This document shows, in pieces, positions 11,651 through 23,887 of a stretch of DNA of 64,000 nt (position 1 is its first letter; every line of letters starts with the position of its first letter). Where the stretch lies: NCBI GenBank assembly GCA_022495005.1, contig JAGYXB010000456.1, forward strand, positions 1,240,001-1,304,000, read 5' to 3'. The stretch comes from Rhyacophila brunnea (lineage: Eukaryota > Arthropoda > Insecta > Trichoptera > Rhyacophilidae). Position numbers and translations under genes: made by a program. The notes beneath the pieces are model-generated. The model ran no database searches. It had not been told where the DNA came from and worked only from the letters and a program-made list of their open reading frames with translations.

Positions 11651-12310
11651 TTTATCCTTATTTATTGATATCATTGGAAATAGTGTTTATGATTTTATGG
11701 TATAGTGTCGATTTTTAAAGAGTATTTCGTACAAATACAAATTCTAAAAAATGCGATATACATTATATTAAATTTATTAAATAACAACGCAGCAATTTTT
11801 TTTACAATATTATTATGTTTTCATATGTTCTGGGGATATATTTTATACATTCTTACATACGTCAAAAACATCTGGCGATATTCTCAAAAGTGCTTAGTTA
11901 CGAAATATATTGGACTTTTTTTAGTTACAGTTTCAATAAATTATTACATACGTAGATGTATATTGATGTCAGAGTGTAGCTATCAATATAATTGCTTAGC
12001 GATATTTTTTTTACTAGTTTATTATTGAAATTATTTTTACATTTTCATTATAAAATAAATAATAGTTAAGGTAATTCTCCCGCGCTGTATAATGAATTAA
12101 TGAATTGACCTGCCATAAATTATTATGTAGAAAATAATATTCTTCAATAATATGTTCCTTAACAATGTAAGGTAAGCTTTTACGATAATATAGCGTGTGT
12201 CTGAACCGAATCCGCCGTGGGTATTTAAGATATGGTTGTATAGCTATATAATATGTTTACATTTGATTACTTTCATCTTCTACTTGATTCCAGCTGATTT
12301 TAATACAAAG
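11651..12310. other. No gene recognised
   Basis: A 107-residue frame (11705-12028) is rich in Ile, Leu, Phe and Tyr, as expected from AT-rich DNA. I do not accept it as a gene. Confidence 0.5.
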
Positions 12311-12480
12311 GTTAAGATAATTGTAATATTTTATATTTAAAATACAAAAACCGATTGCCAGTAAGTAAAACAATTTAGAAAGCCCTTCAAAAGTATTGTA
12401 AAAACACTAGTTATGTAACTTCGTCGCAATTAGATTTGACACATATAGCATAGTGGTAAGAACATGTAAAAAAAATAGTA
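12311..12480 (+). repeat. tRNA-headed repeat (family U), 3'-truncated
   Basis: The flank CAAAAACCGATTGCCAGTAA and the block before TCGTCGCAATTAGA lead into an A-box-like TAGCATAGTGGTAAGAAC at about 12445-12462. The sequence then diverges, so the B-box half is missing. Confidence 0.5.
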
Positions 12481-12829
12481 TTTTGAAAAGTAGTACCTAC
12501 ACAGAACATATTATATCGTTTTGCAACCTTCAAAATCATTGTATTTGTGTCTTATTTAGCGTAAAATTATAGTGTGGTTACTTATACACATTTTTCGTGG
12601 AATTTGCGGTTGGTAATACTATCGTGGTATTTAACAAAAGGTTATCGATGATGGAGCAGCGTGCGCTAGCACTTTCATCACGAAAAACGGGTATTTTGAA
12701 ACTGGTTTGAGGCAGGCAATGCGCAGGCTAGACAGACGGAGCTTATGATGCATAAGTGGGACATGAAAAACACCTAATTTTGCAAGTGTAGAAGGATTCA
12801 GACCACGAGACACATTGTGGATTTATGCA

Positions 12830-13970
12830 GCACGTACGCCTTTCCCGGAGACGTTTCAGCCATACATCATGGCTGTATTAGTATTTAATTTACCATTCAC
12901 AAAGTGTCATAATCAACGGCCATTCGTCAGACGCGATCCCAGTTTCATCTGGTGTACCACAAGGCTCACATCTAAGTGCACTACTTTTCTGAACTTTATT
13001 AATGACATTACAAAAGTGATTCTTAATTACAATTGCCTATTATACGCGGATGCCCTGAAACTCTACAAGGAAGTACAAAATATTGATGATATCTCTCTTC
13101 TACAGATGGGCCTAGATATAATGTTCATAAATGGTGCATGAAAAATTACATGATTCTTAGCTCCGACAAGTGCTTTCACATGAAATTCACTCGTCACCGT
13201 TTTCCATACCAGGCAAAATACCATGTAGATGGCAAGGAGCTCACGAAGGTGTCACAAACTCGCGATCTCGGAGTGATTATTGTTTCCACCTCGACGTTTC
13301 ACTACCACTTTGAGTCGATTATTTTCAAAGCCAATTCATCGCTGGGTTTTCTTTTGAGGCTATTTCAACAGATTGGAACGAGTGCAAAAACGTTTTTTAA
13401 GTCATCTATCTTTCAGCAGTCACCTCAATTTCAACTTACCCAATTTTATTATTCTTCCCAATTGGAACATTTCAAAATTCAATCTTCAGAAACACGGCGT
13501 ACTATTTATGACCTTATTTTTATCATCAAAATAATTAATAACCATACAGATTCCCCACAACTACTGTCTTACATGACATTTAATGTACCAAGAATCAATA
13601 TTCGTCCTCACATTTTCTCACTTTTATACATTCATACGTCATATAAAACCAATTTAGGTTAAAATTGTCCGGTGGCTCGACTCTGCAGAACCTTGAATCT
13701 TTACAGTGATCGAGTGGATCTGTTTTGTTATCTTGCCTCTTTCAAATTTAGTTGCTCCAAAATTCACGACTAATTGTAGGTATCTGAACGACTGCTTATT
13801 TTTATTGTATTTTTTAAATTGAATTTTTCTTTCTTGTGGGATGTCTTATTTATGTCCTTATATACTTTTTTATATTTTTTTTCTCTCTGTCAACGGTTTT
13901 CAATAACTCTCCAATTGTATTATATTCATTACAGCTGTACATAATATTTCATCTCGTTTAATTTGATTTA
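12830..13970 (+). pseudogene. Jockey-like non-LTR retrotransposon, RT C-terminal half (J3)
   Basis: Reading across frames gives SSGVPQGSHLSALLF (12948-12990), then INDITKV and CLLYADALKLYKEVQNIDDI, the palm of a non-LTR reverse transcriptase. The catalytic YADD motif is changed to YADA, so the second Asp is lost. The following frame (13138-13662) continues with MILSSDKCFHMKFTRHRFPY and TKVSQTRDLGVII and later an RLCRTLNLYSDRVDLFC C-terminal segment. The endonuclease and RT N-terminus are absent, with at least three frameshifts. Boundaries are approximate. Confidence 0.8.
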
Positions 13971-14029
13971 TTATGCTTTTTGTGTCCGCCTGTTATTGGG
14001 ACCATGACATATTATTTTTTTTTCTATTC

Positions 14030-14606
14030 TTCTTTTTATTATGCCATCCCCTAGCGGAGGTCGGCCACCATCAAGACCATTTTATCTTTGCTGTCTGCTA
14101 CCCGAAACAGTTCAGTGGAGCTGCACTCGTACCAATCACGGAGGTTCTTAAACCACGAATTGCGGCGCCGTCCTCTGCTACGCTTACCGTTGATATTTCC
14201 TTGAATGACAAGTTTGGGAATGCTGTACTTTTGTCCTCTCATAATGTAGCCGAGGTACTGTAGTTTACTGGTTTTGATACTACGTAGAACTTCTCGGTCC
14301 TTCCCCATTCGATTGAGAACTTTAACATTTGTCACCCGGTCAGTCCAAGGGATTTTGAGATTGCGTCTATACAGCCACATCTCGAAAGCTTCAAGTTTCC
14401 GTGACATCTATTGGTTTAACGTCCATACTTTCATACCATAGAAAAAGATTGAGAGAACATAACAACGTACCATACGCAGACCTAGGTTAAGGTCTCGATT
14501 GCTAAGGAGGCGTCTCATTTTGAGAAAGGCGCTCCTTGCGATCTCAATTCTAGTTTTTATTTGCTGAGACTGGTCCCATTTCTCATTGACCCATGTACCT
14601 TTCTAT
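14030..14606 (-). pseudogene. RTE-like LINE 3' end (family L5), copy 1
   Basis: On the minus strand from about 14606 the translation reads KTRIEIARSAFLKMRRLLSN, then LRMVRCYVLSIFFYGMKVWT, a stop, and MSRKLEAFEMWLYRRNLKIP with a KLQYLGYIMRGQKY segment, ending in MVADLR. This is the C-terminal part of a non-LTR RT polyprotein after the catalytic core. A copy at 49313-49735 is about 90 percent similar. Similar TTTTTTCTAT stretches flank both sides and may be remnants of a target duplication. Truncated at the 5' end, with an internal stop. Confidence 0.8.
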
Positions 14607-15344
14607 ATTTTTTTCTATATTATATTCATAATATCTATTCTCCTGTGATTGATCCTATTGGTCGACCTAAATAAATTTGAAAAAAATTGTAGGCTGTAGC
14701 GTGGATTCAACTTTTGTTATTTTATTTTTGTGGTGTTGTTTTCAAATATATTTTTCTTTTTTAACTAAATAATATTTGATTTTTTTACTATAGCTTTATA
14801 ATAATTGTATATTTGGTATATTTTTTTTACAATATATTTCAAAACTTTTCAGTGAAATTTAATATTTATATAAAAGAAAAATCCTTTGAGTCTGCAGCAA
14901 CATTAATTTATTATTCAAAGACAAAGGTAGCCCAGCATCTCCGGAATAATAATTACGTACAAGGAGATTTTCTGCAAATAAGTCAAGTAATTTTGCTTCA
15001 CCTTATAAATAATGCGCGAATGCTCCCTCGTAAATTACGCTTTCATTATCTGAATGGAAAAAGTTACGCTACGGTTTCAAAAAGTTTCACATTTGAAAAT
15101 CGCGTAGTTAAACTTAGGTTCAAAGTTATCAATGTCTTTATTATTTATTATTCCTAACTGAATATTAAATAGTGGGTGTGAAACCTGAAGTTTAACGAAT
15201 AAACAAGAGAAGGCTATCTATATATCTAAATAATTCTTCGAAAAATACTTAACAGTTAAAAAAAACCACCTTAGGCACATTCATACGAATATTAAGAGCA
15301 ATTTAAGCTAAATATAGTTAGTTTATTGGGGGTCTAAGACGATT
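14607..15344. other. No gene recognised
   Basis: A 114-residue frame (14813-15157) has no recognised motif. The remainder is T-rich. Confidence 0.5.
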
Positions 15345-15697
15345 CGGCGCCGGGACAACTGGGCGCCACGCAATCGAATGAAATTTAAAAATAAATAGAC
15401 TTTTGTGAATTATAGTTATAATATATTTAATATTATTATTTATATTTAAACATTATGTTAGGTATTATGTAATACTTGGTGAGAATAAAATTTAATTGTG
15501 CACAATATATTTAAGTTCCAACGAGAAGAGAGTTCTTTTATTTTTATATAAAGCCTCAAGCATGATAATTCTCAATCCAAAAAATGAATTAAAACTACTA
15601 AGTAGTAGATAGGAACTGATTAAAATTCCTCTTATAAAATCGTAACGAACGTCTATATATTTTATTCGACATTGCGGCATCCAATTGTCCTGGTTTC
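15345..15697. repeat. GGCGCC inverted-repeat element
   Basis: The left end has CGGCGCCGGGACAACTGGGC and then an AAATAAATAGAC stretch. The right end carries the inverted version (GTCTATATATTTTATTCGAC, then GCATCCAATTGTCCTGG). Arms are about 60 bp with an AT-rich body. The arm at 1091-1220 belongs to the same family. No coding frame. Confidence 0.55.
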
Positions 15698-15905
15698 CAC
15701 TTATAACATTCCCTTTATTATCTACATAAAGACGCAAATGGCCTAGTCACGTTGTGAGACGCGATGACTCTAGGCTATCTATAATCAGTACGCACTCGAC
15801 CCCTGAGCGCCGACATAGGAGAATATCAGAGATTGGAAAACAATATCAAAGGGGAGGCTGTGAGTGTGACCCACTCGACAGAAAGAATTCGGGATATAGA
15901 TACCT

Positions 15906-16213
15906 GTGGGTCTATTCTATGCTTATCGAACACTAAATTGATAAATAGTATCAAACTTAGGGTAGGTTTGTATCAAAATATTAGCACTTATTGTAACAAT
16001 TACACGAAGCCGGTTTTTATTGTTGCAATAAGTGCGATATTTTAACAGCAGCAAGATAGGTGCTGTTAAAATATAGCACTTATTGCAACAATAAAAACCG
16101 GCTTCGTGTAATTGTTACAATAAGTGCTAATATTTTGATACAAACCTACCCTAAGTTTGATAATATTTTTCACTTTATCACTTTAGCGGTCGATAAGCAT
16201 AGAATAGACCCAC
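15906..16213. repeat. Foldback hairpin MITE, copy 1
   Basis: The two outer 24 bp are perfect inverted repeats beginning GTGGGTCTATTC. The inner arms, about 105 nt each (around 15948-16050 and 16063-16166), pair almost perfectly about a centre near 16056. A nested motif, CACTTATTG(T/C)AACAAT, occurs four times in alternating orientation. A transcript would form a hairpin of about 300 nt. A diverged second copy lies at 46905-47204. Confidence 0.8.
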
Positions 16214-17404
16214 TGGAGGCCAGTTGTCTAGTCGGCTATCTATCTTAATGTGATGTATGACCATCTTAATGTAGCCCTATACAATAAAAGATATGATTTG
16301 GACTGGGTACCTTTTAAAGGCAATTCGTTCTGACAAGATAAGTTAGAAATAACGATACGTAACGGATTGATTTGCAGAGATAGTTTCACTTACGTTGTTT
16401 GTCTGGATACCTTTCAGGACTTGGTTAGTTTATTTTCAATCTCAATAACAATGATACATCAGCTTATAAGCCTTGCCGATGCATTATTATATTGGTAACA
16501 GTGGATATTTTAAAAATGCATAGTTATCGAGACATACCTAATTAGGGGTAAAAATACTTGTTAAAAATTAATGATAATTCCGGGGCACGAATTTTATTTG
16601 ACAGATCATCCGATTGGGGCGTTGTTATTCATTTTTAACGGAGTTATGTAGGGACATTTTAACAAAAAAATATTTTTTTAATTCTACTGGAATACTCACC
16701 GTATGTGTTTCTATAAAATTTCAGTAAAAAAATAACCTATCTATCATATTTTTGTAGTCGACATTTGACAATACTGATACTTACATAATAATCTAATTTC
16801 TCAAATAGTCGTAAAATAATAATACCTACTCGTAATTAAAATTAATTGTTATCTAATTGGATTTCTAGATCAGTTTACGATGAATAATTAAGTTAGTAAT
16901 GACTTATTTTAATTGGGTAGTTAACGATCCGCTTAATTGATAGCAATTGATCAATTACTTAATGTATCAAACCTTGACAATTCACCTACACTCAATATAT
17001 TTTTATCAGTCACTTGTTATTAATCCAGGTAACTATGTCAATCAGTTTCACTATCACCCATTTTTTATTATATAGAAACACTGAAAACTATTTAATAAGG
17101 GATTATTTACTTTAAAAAATATTTTACTACTGCAAGATAACTATGTAATATAATTTAATAACCACTGTCGTCAAATACCTAACAACAAGGCAATGTTAAT
17201 AAACAAATTACATCATAAATAGTCCGTTATTATTAACTAAAGACTATTTCGTACGCATAATTGACAATGCCATCCACTGGAAAATTATAAAAGCAGATAC
17301 AGCGAATTAGTAAAATATAACATATACCCACCCTGCAATATAACTTACTGTATGGTAATGTGAAATAATAATAATCAGAAATTTAAATAAGCGTGGCTAG
17401 TTAG
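16214..17404. other. No gene recognised
   Basis: Very AT-rich and frame-poor. Nothing matches the repeats found elsewhere. Confidence 0.55.
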
Positions 17405-17875
17405 TAGTACCATATTATGTAACTATTTTTTTCAACGAATAATTCACAAGATTTAAGAATGTAACATTCTTTTCATTGAACATACATAATTCGAAAACAC
17501 TTCTGAGAAACCAATAGAAAAAATCTTTTTTGAAAAAAAATACGATGCAAAAAAGTTCGCGCCCACGCACATCGACCACAGTGCTATCGGCATCCTATCT
17601 AATTGCGACAAATTTTAACAAATAGCTCTTACAATACTCTCTGAAGCGGTTTCTAAATTGAGTTACTATTGGCAATCGGCTTTTGTATTTTTAACTCATT
17701 TAGTGGTAACACCGCGACTGGCGCGTTTGGAGCAGTTGGCCATTAGATATAATTAACTTATTATTTAAATGTGGTAATTAAAAGGTCAGCAGTGATTGTG
17801 TTAAATCAAAGTAGGTGTTAATTATCTTAATTACTAACCGACGGCATGGATCACTCCAAGATTTTTTGTAGTTAC
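17405..17875 (-). repeat. tRNA-headed repeat (family U), minus strand
   Basis: Read on the minus strand: the ACTAACCGACGGCATGG-side flank, the CCGATTGCCAATAG block, the TTTGTCGCAATTAGATAGG lead, a tRNA-like module with TAGCACTGTGGTCG (17541-17603, B-box part degraded), then the tail AGAAGTGTTTTCG and AGAATGTTACATTC. An extra block around 17700-17800 is not seen in other copies. Confidence 0.6.
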
Positions 17876-17899
17876 TTGATTTCAATTTATATATTTTTG

Positions 17900-18240
17900 T
17901 TTAATTTTATTTATAAGAAGGAGTATTATGCCATTATAGTTATTTGCCAATGCGCCATAATACACACTAAAATACAATACAAAACTATAAACAGAATGAA
18001 ATTATAAATAGTCATGAAATTAATAAAAAGACTTAATTACTAGTAACAATCAATATCCAACACGAAAGAAGAAGACAAAGTAAATTATGTAAATATTAAA
18101 ATAAAACAATAAACACAATTATAAATTTAACCCCCTTAAAACTTCCACTATATTATATAGTCATAAAAAGTCAACCTTTTTGGAACTATTAAATAGTCTA
18201 ATCGCACGACACACAGCTTCATGAAACATCAGATCATCTT
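17900..18240 (-). pseudogene. Jockey-like LINE 3' end (family J1), copy 1
   Basis: The reverse strand carries the J1 3' end: a coding relic equivalent to the FHDAVYRAISLFDGTIKVD region, then the 3'-UTR hallmark TGTATTATGGCGCATTGGC and TAATACTC followed by an AAATAAA-type tail. The full 3' part is seen at 40380-41290. Strongly diverged. Confidence 0.7.
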
Positions 18241-18534
18241 ATGTGTATTATAATAAATAGGTTTATGTGTAAATAAATAAAAATATTTATGTACATTTTC
18301 ATTTCCTGCCACATACCATACAAACTCAATAATTAGTCATGCTTTTTTGTATATCGTCAGTGAGCTTTTTAAATTTCATCGATTTAATTTATGGCATTGT
18401 CATTATATGATAACCTACATGCCAGGATGGCAGGAACTTTAGAGTTTGGATTTGATTTCAAGGAATGGTTTCTCACTAGAAATACATACTTATTTTTAAT
18501 TAACTATTTATTTTATTTATCGGTGAAAGCCGTG

Positions 18535-18840
18535 ATATAGGTTAGTAATTAAAGTAGTAGGTACCTACTTTGATTTAATAAACAAAAATTGATTGCCAAA
18601 GTAGCTTGATTTCGAAGAGCGCTGATGAGCAGGTATTAAAAAGGCCAATAGTTAAAATTTGTCGCAATTAGTATGTCGCCTTGTAGCATAAAGGATAAAT
18701 GCGCGGACGGGGCCGGCGTAAACCCAAGAGATGCAGAGTTCGATTCCCTGCCGGAGTTGCTTACTTTTTTCAAAAAAGATTTTTTCTATTGGTTATAATA
18801 TATTGAGTGTTTTTCAAAATTATGTATGTTACATACTTGT
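18535..18840 (+). repeat. tRNA-headed repeat (family U)
   Basis: Contains the flank TTAGTAATTAAAGTAGTAGG, the block GATTGCCAAAGTAGCTTGAT and the lead TTTGTCGCAATTAG. The tRNA-like module (18675-18765) has TTGTAGCATAAAGGATAA and GAGTTCGATTCCC, followed by the tail TTTTTCAAAAAAGATTTTTT. It is very close to the copy at 38330-38610. Confidence 0.7.
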
Positions 18841-18882
18841 TTATTTAATTTCAAGATTAAATTAAACTGAAATTTAATTGAA

Positions 18883-19320
18883 AATAATTACAAGATAAAA
18901 AGAACTTTTTATATACAACGTTTTCAAATTTTCTGTTGAATCACATAAACTTGACTTGACTAGCTTAAACGATCAAAAAAAATGTACTTGATAGAAATAC
19001 TGAATAATGAAATGTCGTTTCATATTGATTTCCATATTAACGCAGTAATATATTATTTAATAATTTAGTAACTAGGACCCCCTAGAAATCAATAATGGTA
19101 TCGAAATGACTTTTCATATAAAATAGAATTACCTAACTAAAAATGAATTTAATTCTACTTAAATTAAAGATGGCTAAAAGTATTTAAAAAAAATCTGATA
19201 TATTCTATAAGTTTCAAATGTCTAGCTAGTCGGTAAGTTAGTTAAAAATCGATTGCAAGATTTATTCTGGACAAACAACCACCAGACAAATAAGAATACG
19301 ACCTAAGAAAAACGTTGTAA
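18883..19320 (+). repeat. Alpha repeat, copy 2 of 4
   Basis: Begins AATAATTACAAGATAAAAAG only about 40 bp after the end of a tRNA-headed repeat and ends in ACGTTGTAA. Same order as the copies at 10629, 33159 and 44696, with an internal deletion after GGCTAAAAGTATT. Confidence 0.7.
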
Positions 19321-19842
19321 ATAGGGGTCAGAAGATTTGATTTTCGGGTTCGAAATATATTACCACTGTTTCACACACAGTGAATATTATTGTAATACCA
19401 TTGTTCGCCGACTTGCATATAGAAAACATTCGCCGCGTGTGAAATCGTGATTAATTTTCCAGTAATACTCAAATAATGCAAATGAATATAGTCGAATTTT
19501 CCGTTTTTGCAGAGTTTATACAAATAATAGTTGAGTTGATGGGTACTTATATAATCAATACGACAACAAGTACAGTAATAATTGTTGTGACCTTACTTCC
19601 CACCCCAGCTAAATTCAGAATTGAACCCTGCCATTAGGGTAACAGATAAATATGTCAGATTCTCTGAATCCCCAATCAATCTCCACTTCGAAATCTAATG
19701 AAAATTAGTTTCAATACAAGCACACATATTTGTGTACCTAATCGTATGTAACTTCAGAGCTCGAAATGTTTTCTTCTATGAATCGGTTTTATTTATTATT
19801 TTGTTTATAATTTTTCCTAGTGAGCTACACAAAACACATGTT
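19321..19842. other. No gene; possible SINE-like remnant
   Basis: Mostly AT-rich. The stretch 19595-19650 (CAGAATTGAACCCTGCC) could be a reverse B-box of a degraded tRNA-derived repeat. Confidence 0.35.
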
Positions 19843-22800
19843 CGAGACATCCCCTGCAACAACACTGTATATGGTTTTGAAGGTTTTGGAGCAAAAAGAA
19901 ATGATGCAAATAATATTTTTATTTTATTTTTTAGATTTATTTTAGTGGTCTAGATACAAAAAAGAAAGATATCCCTGCAATAATACTGTATATCACCCCA
20001 GTGATCAAAACCATGTAGGTATGTATATCATTTCTTACTATGGAAAAATTGATTTAAAAATGTTTTTAATTCATGTATATGATTATTCAATACTTCATTC
20101 GATGCCCAAGGAGATTTGAATTTGGTTTTGAAGATTTTGAAGCAAAAAGAAATGATGCAAATAATATTTTTATTTTATTTTTTAAATTTATTTTAGTGGT
20201 CCAGATACAAAAAAGAAAGATATCCCTGCAATAATACTGTATATCACCCCAGTGATCAAAACCATGTAGGTATGTATATCATTTCTTACTATGGAAAAAT
20301 TGATTTAAAAATGTTTTTAATTCATGTATATGATTATTCAATACTTCATTCGATGCCCAAGGAGATTTGAATTTGGTTTTGAAGATTTTGAAGCAAAAAG
20401 AAATGATGCAAATAATTTTTTTTTTTTTTTTTTAAATATATTTTAGTGGTCCAGATACAAAAAAGAAAGATATCCCTGCAATAATACTGTATTTCACCCC
20501 AGTGATCAAAACCATGTATGTATATCATTTCTTACTATGGAAAAATTGATTTAAAAATGTTTTTAATTCATGTATATGATTATTCAATACTTCATTCGAT
20601 GCCCAAGGAGATTTGAATTTGGTTTTGAAGATTTTGAAGCAAAAAGAAATGATGCAAATAATATTTTTATTTTATTTTTTAAATTTATTTTAGTGGTCCA
20701 GATACAAAAAAGAAAGATATCCCTGCAATAATACTGTATCACCCCAGTGATCAAAACCATGTATGTATATCATTTCTTACTATGGAAAAATTGATTTAAA
20801 AATGTTTTTGATTCATGTATATGATTATTCAATACTTCATTCGATGCCCAAGGAGATTTGAATTTGGTTTTGAAGATTTTGAAGCAAAAAGAAATGATGC
20901 AAATAATATTTTTATTTTATTTTTTAAATTTATTTTAGTGGTCCAGATACAAAAAAGAAAGATATCCCTGCAATAATACTGTATATCACCCCAGTGATCA
21001 AAACCATGTATGTATATCATTTCTTACTATGGAAAAACTGATTTAAAAATGTTTTTAATTCATGTATATGATTATTCAATACTTCATTCGATGCCCAAGG
21101 AGATTTGAATTTGGTTTTGAAGATTTTGAAGCAAAAAGAAATGATGCAAATAATATTTTTATTTTATTTTTTAAATTTATTTTAGTGGTCCAGATACAAA
21201 AAAGAAAGATATCCCTGCAATAATACTGTATATCACCCCAGTGATCAAAACCATGTATGTATATCATTTCTTACTATGGAAAAATTGATTTAAAAATGTT
21301 TTTGAATTCATGTATATGATTATTCAATACTTCATTCGATGCCCAAGGAGATTTGAATTTGGTTTTGAAGATTTTGAAGCAAAAAGAAATGATGCAAATA
21401 ATATTTTTATTTTATTTTTTAAATTTATTTTAGTGGTCCAGATACAAAAAAGAAAGATATCCCTGCAATAATACTGTATATCACCCCAGTGATCAAAACC
21501 ATGTATGTATATCATTTCTTACTATGGAAAAATTGATTTAAAAATGTTTTTATTCATGTATATGATTATTCAATACTTCATTCGATGCCCAAGGAGATTT
21601 GAATTTGGTTTTGAAGATTTTGAAGCAAAAAGAAATGATGCAAATAATTTTTATTTTATTTTTTAAATTATTTTAGTGGTCCAGATACAAAAAAGAAAGA
21701 TATCCCTGCAATACTGTATTTCACCCCAGTGATCAAAACCATGTATGTATATCATTTCTTACTATGGAAAAATTGATTTAAAAATGTTTTTAATTCATGT
21801 ATATGATTATTCAATACTTCATTCGATGCCCAAGGAGATTTGAATTTGGTTTTGAAGATTTTGAAGCAAAAAGAAATGATGCAAATAATATTTTTATTTT
21901 ATTTTTTAAATTTATTTTAGTGGTCCAGATACAAAAAAGAAAGATATCCCTGCAATAATACTGTATATCACCCCAGTGATCAAAACCATGTATGTATATC
22001 ATTTCTTACTATGGAAAAACTGATTTAAATAATGTTTTTAATTCATGTATATGATTATTCAATACTTCATTCGATGCCCAAGGAGATTTGAATTTGGTTT
22101 TGAAGATTTTGAAGCAAAAAGAAATGATGCAAATAATATTTTTATTTTATTTTTTAAATTTATTTTAGTGGTCCAGATACAAAAAAGAAAGATATCCCTG
22201 CAATAATACTGTATATCACCCCAGTGATCAAAACCATGTATGTATATCATTTCTTACTATGGAAAAATTGATTTAAAAATGTTTTTGATTCATGTATATG
22301 ATTATTCAATACTTCATTCGATGCCCAAGGAGATTTGAATTTGGTTTTGAAGATTTTGAAGCAAAAAGAAATGATGCAAATAATATTTTTATTTTATTTT
22401 TTAAATTTATTTTAGTGGTCCAGATACAAAAAAGAAAGATATCCCTGCAATAATACTGTATATCACCCCAGTGATCAAAACCATGTATGTATATCATTTC
22501 TTACTATGGAAAAACTGATTTAAATAATGTTTTTAATTCATGTATATGATTATTCAATACTTCATTCGATGCCCAAGGAGATTTGAATTTGGTTTTGAAG
22601 ATTTTGAAGCAAAAAGAAATGATGCAAATAATATTTTTATTTTATTTTTTAAATTTATTTTAGTGGTCCAGATACAAAAAAGAAAGATATCCCTGCAATA
22701 ATACTGTATATCACCCCAGTGATCAAAACCATGTATGTATATCATTTCTTACTATGGAAAAATTGATTTAAAAATGTTTTTAATTCATGTATATGATTAT

Positions 22801-23822
22801 TCAATACTTCATTCGATGCCCAAGGAGATTTGAATTTGGTTTTGAAGATTTTGAAGCAAAAAGAAATGATGCAAATAATATTTTTATTTTATTTTTTAAA
22901 TTTATTTTAGTGGTCCAGATACAAAAAAGAAAGATATCCCTGCAATAATACTGTATATCACCCCAGTGATCAAAACCATGTATGTATATCATTTCTTACT
23001 ATGGAAAAATTGATTTAAAAATGTTTTTAATTCATGTATATGATTATTCAATACTTCATTCGATGCCCAAGGAGATTTGAATTTGGTTTTGAAGATTTTG
23101 AAGCAAAAAGAAATGATGCAAATAATATTTTTATTTTATTTTTTAAATTTATTTTAGTGGTCCAGATACAAAAAAGAAAGATATCCCTGCAATAATACTG
23201 TATATCACCCCAGTGATCAAAACCATGTATGTATATCATTTCTTACTATGGAAAAACTGATTTAAATAATGTTTTTAATTCATGTATATGATTATTCAAT
23301 ACTTCATTCGATGCCCAAGGAGATTTGAATTTGGTTTTGAAGATTTTGAAGCAAAAAGAAATGATGCAAATAATATTTTTATTTTATTTTTTAAATTTAT
23401 TTTAGTGGTCCAGATACAAAAAAGAAAGATATCCCTGCAATAATACTGTATATCACCCCAGTGATCAAAACCATGTATGTATATCATTTCTTACTATGGA
23501 AAAATTGATTTAAAAATGTTTTTGATTCATGTATATGATTATTCAATACTTCATTCGATGCCCAAGGAGATTTGAATTTGGTTTTGAAGATTTTGAAGCA
23601 AAAAGAAATGATGCAAATAATATTTTTATTTTATTTTTTAAATTTATTTTAGTGGTCCAGATACAAAAAAGAAAGATATCCCTGCAATAATACTGTATAT
23701 CACCCCAGTGATCAAAACCATGTATGTATATCATTTCTTACTATGGAAAAATTGATTTAAATAATGTTTTTAATTCATGTATATGATTATTCAATACTTC
23801 ATTCGATGCCCAAGGAGATTTA
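19843..23822. repeat. Tandem array of about 16 units of ~247 bp
   Basis: The marker GGTTTTGAAGATTTTGAAGC (slightly changed in the first unit) recurs at 19871, 20123, 20376, 20622, 20864, 21112, 21360, 21607, 21847, 22095, 22342, 22590, 22837, 23084, 23332 and 23579. Spacing is 240-253 bp, mostly 247-248. Units are nearly identical apart from a few indels and single-base variants. The first unit is the most diverged. A 63-residue minus-strand frame repeats in twelve units only because the units are identical. The last unit ends at GGAGATTT near 23822, where flanking sequence takes over. Confidence 0.95.
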
Positions 23823-23861
23823 CAACATTGTGGCATTCATAACTCAAAACTGCCCAAAATC

Positions 23862-23887
23862 GACATACAGTGTTTTTGCAGGGGAAG
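23862..23887 (-). repeat. Inverted partner of the array's left border
   Basis: CATACAGTGTTTTTGCAGGG is the reverse complement, with a few mismatches, of the left border segment at 19844-19870 (ACATCCCCTGCAACAACACT). The array therefore sits between short inverted repeats, as in a TIR element with an expanded interior. Confidence 0.5.

Noticed and set aside
11705..12028. 107-residue hydrophobic frame resembling a membrane protein
   Set aside because: A high Ile/Leu/Phe/Tyr content is what AT-rich DNA gives by chance. No topology or start context supports it.
14813..15157. 114-residue frame as a possible gene
   Set aside because: No motif, strong AT bias, no homologous copy in the window and no gene context.
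20346..23734. Twelve copies of a 63-residue minus-strand frame (MIYIHGFDHWGDIQYY...) looking like a gene family
   Set aside because: The frame repeats because the ~247-bp units are nearly identical. Units with an indel lose it, and the sequence is AT-biased without motifs, so there is no sign of coding selection.
19843..23822. CRISPR-like array
   Set aside because: Units are ~247 bp and repeat over their whole length without unique spacers, in a clearly eukaryotic context.
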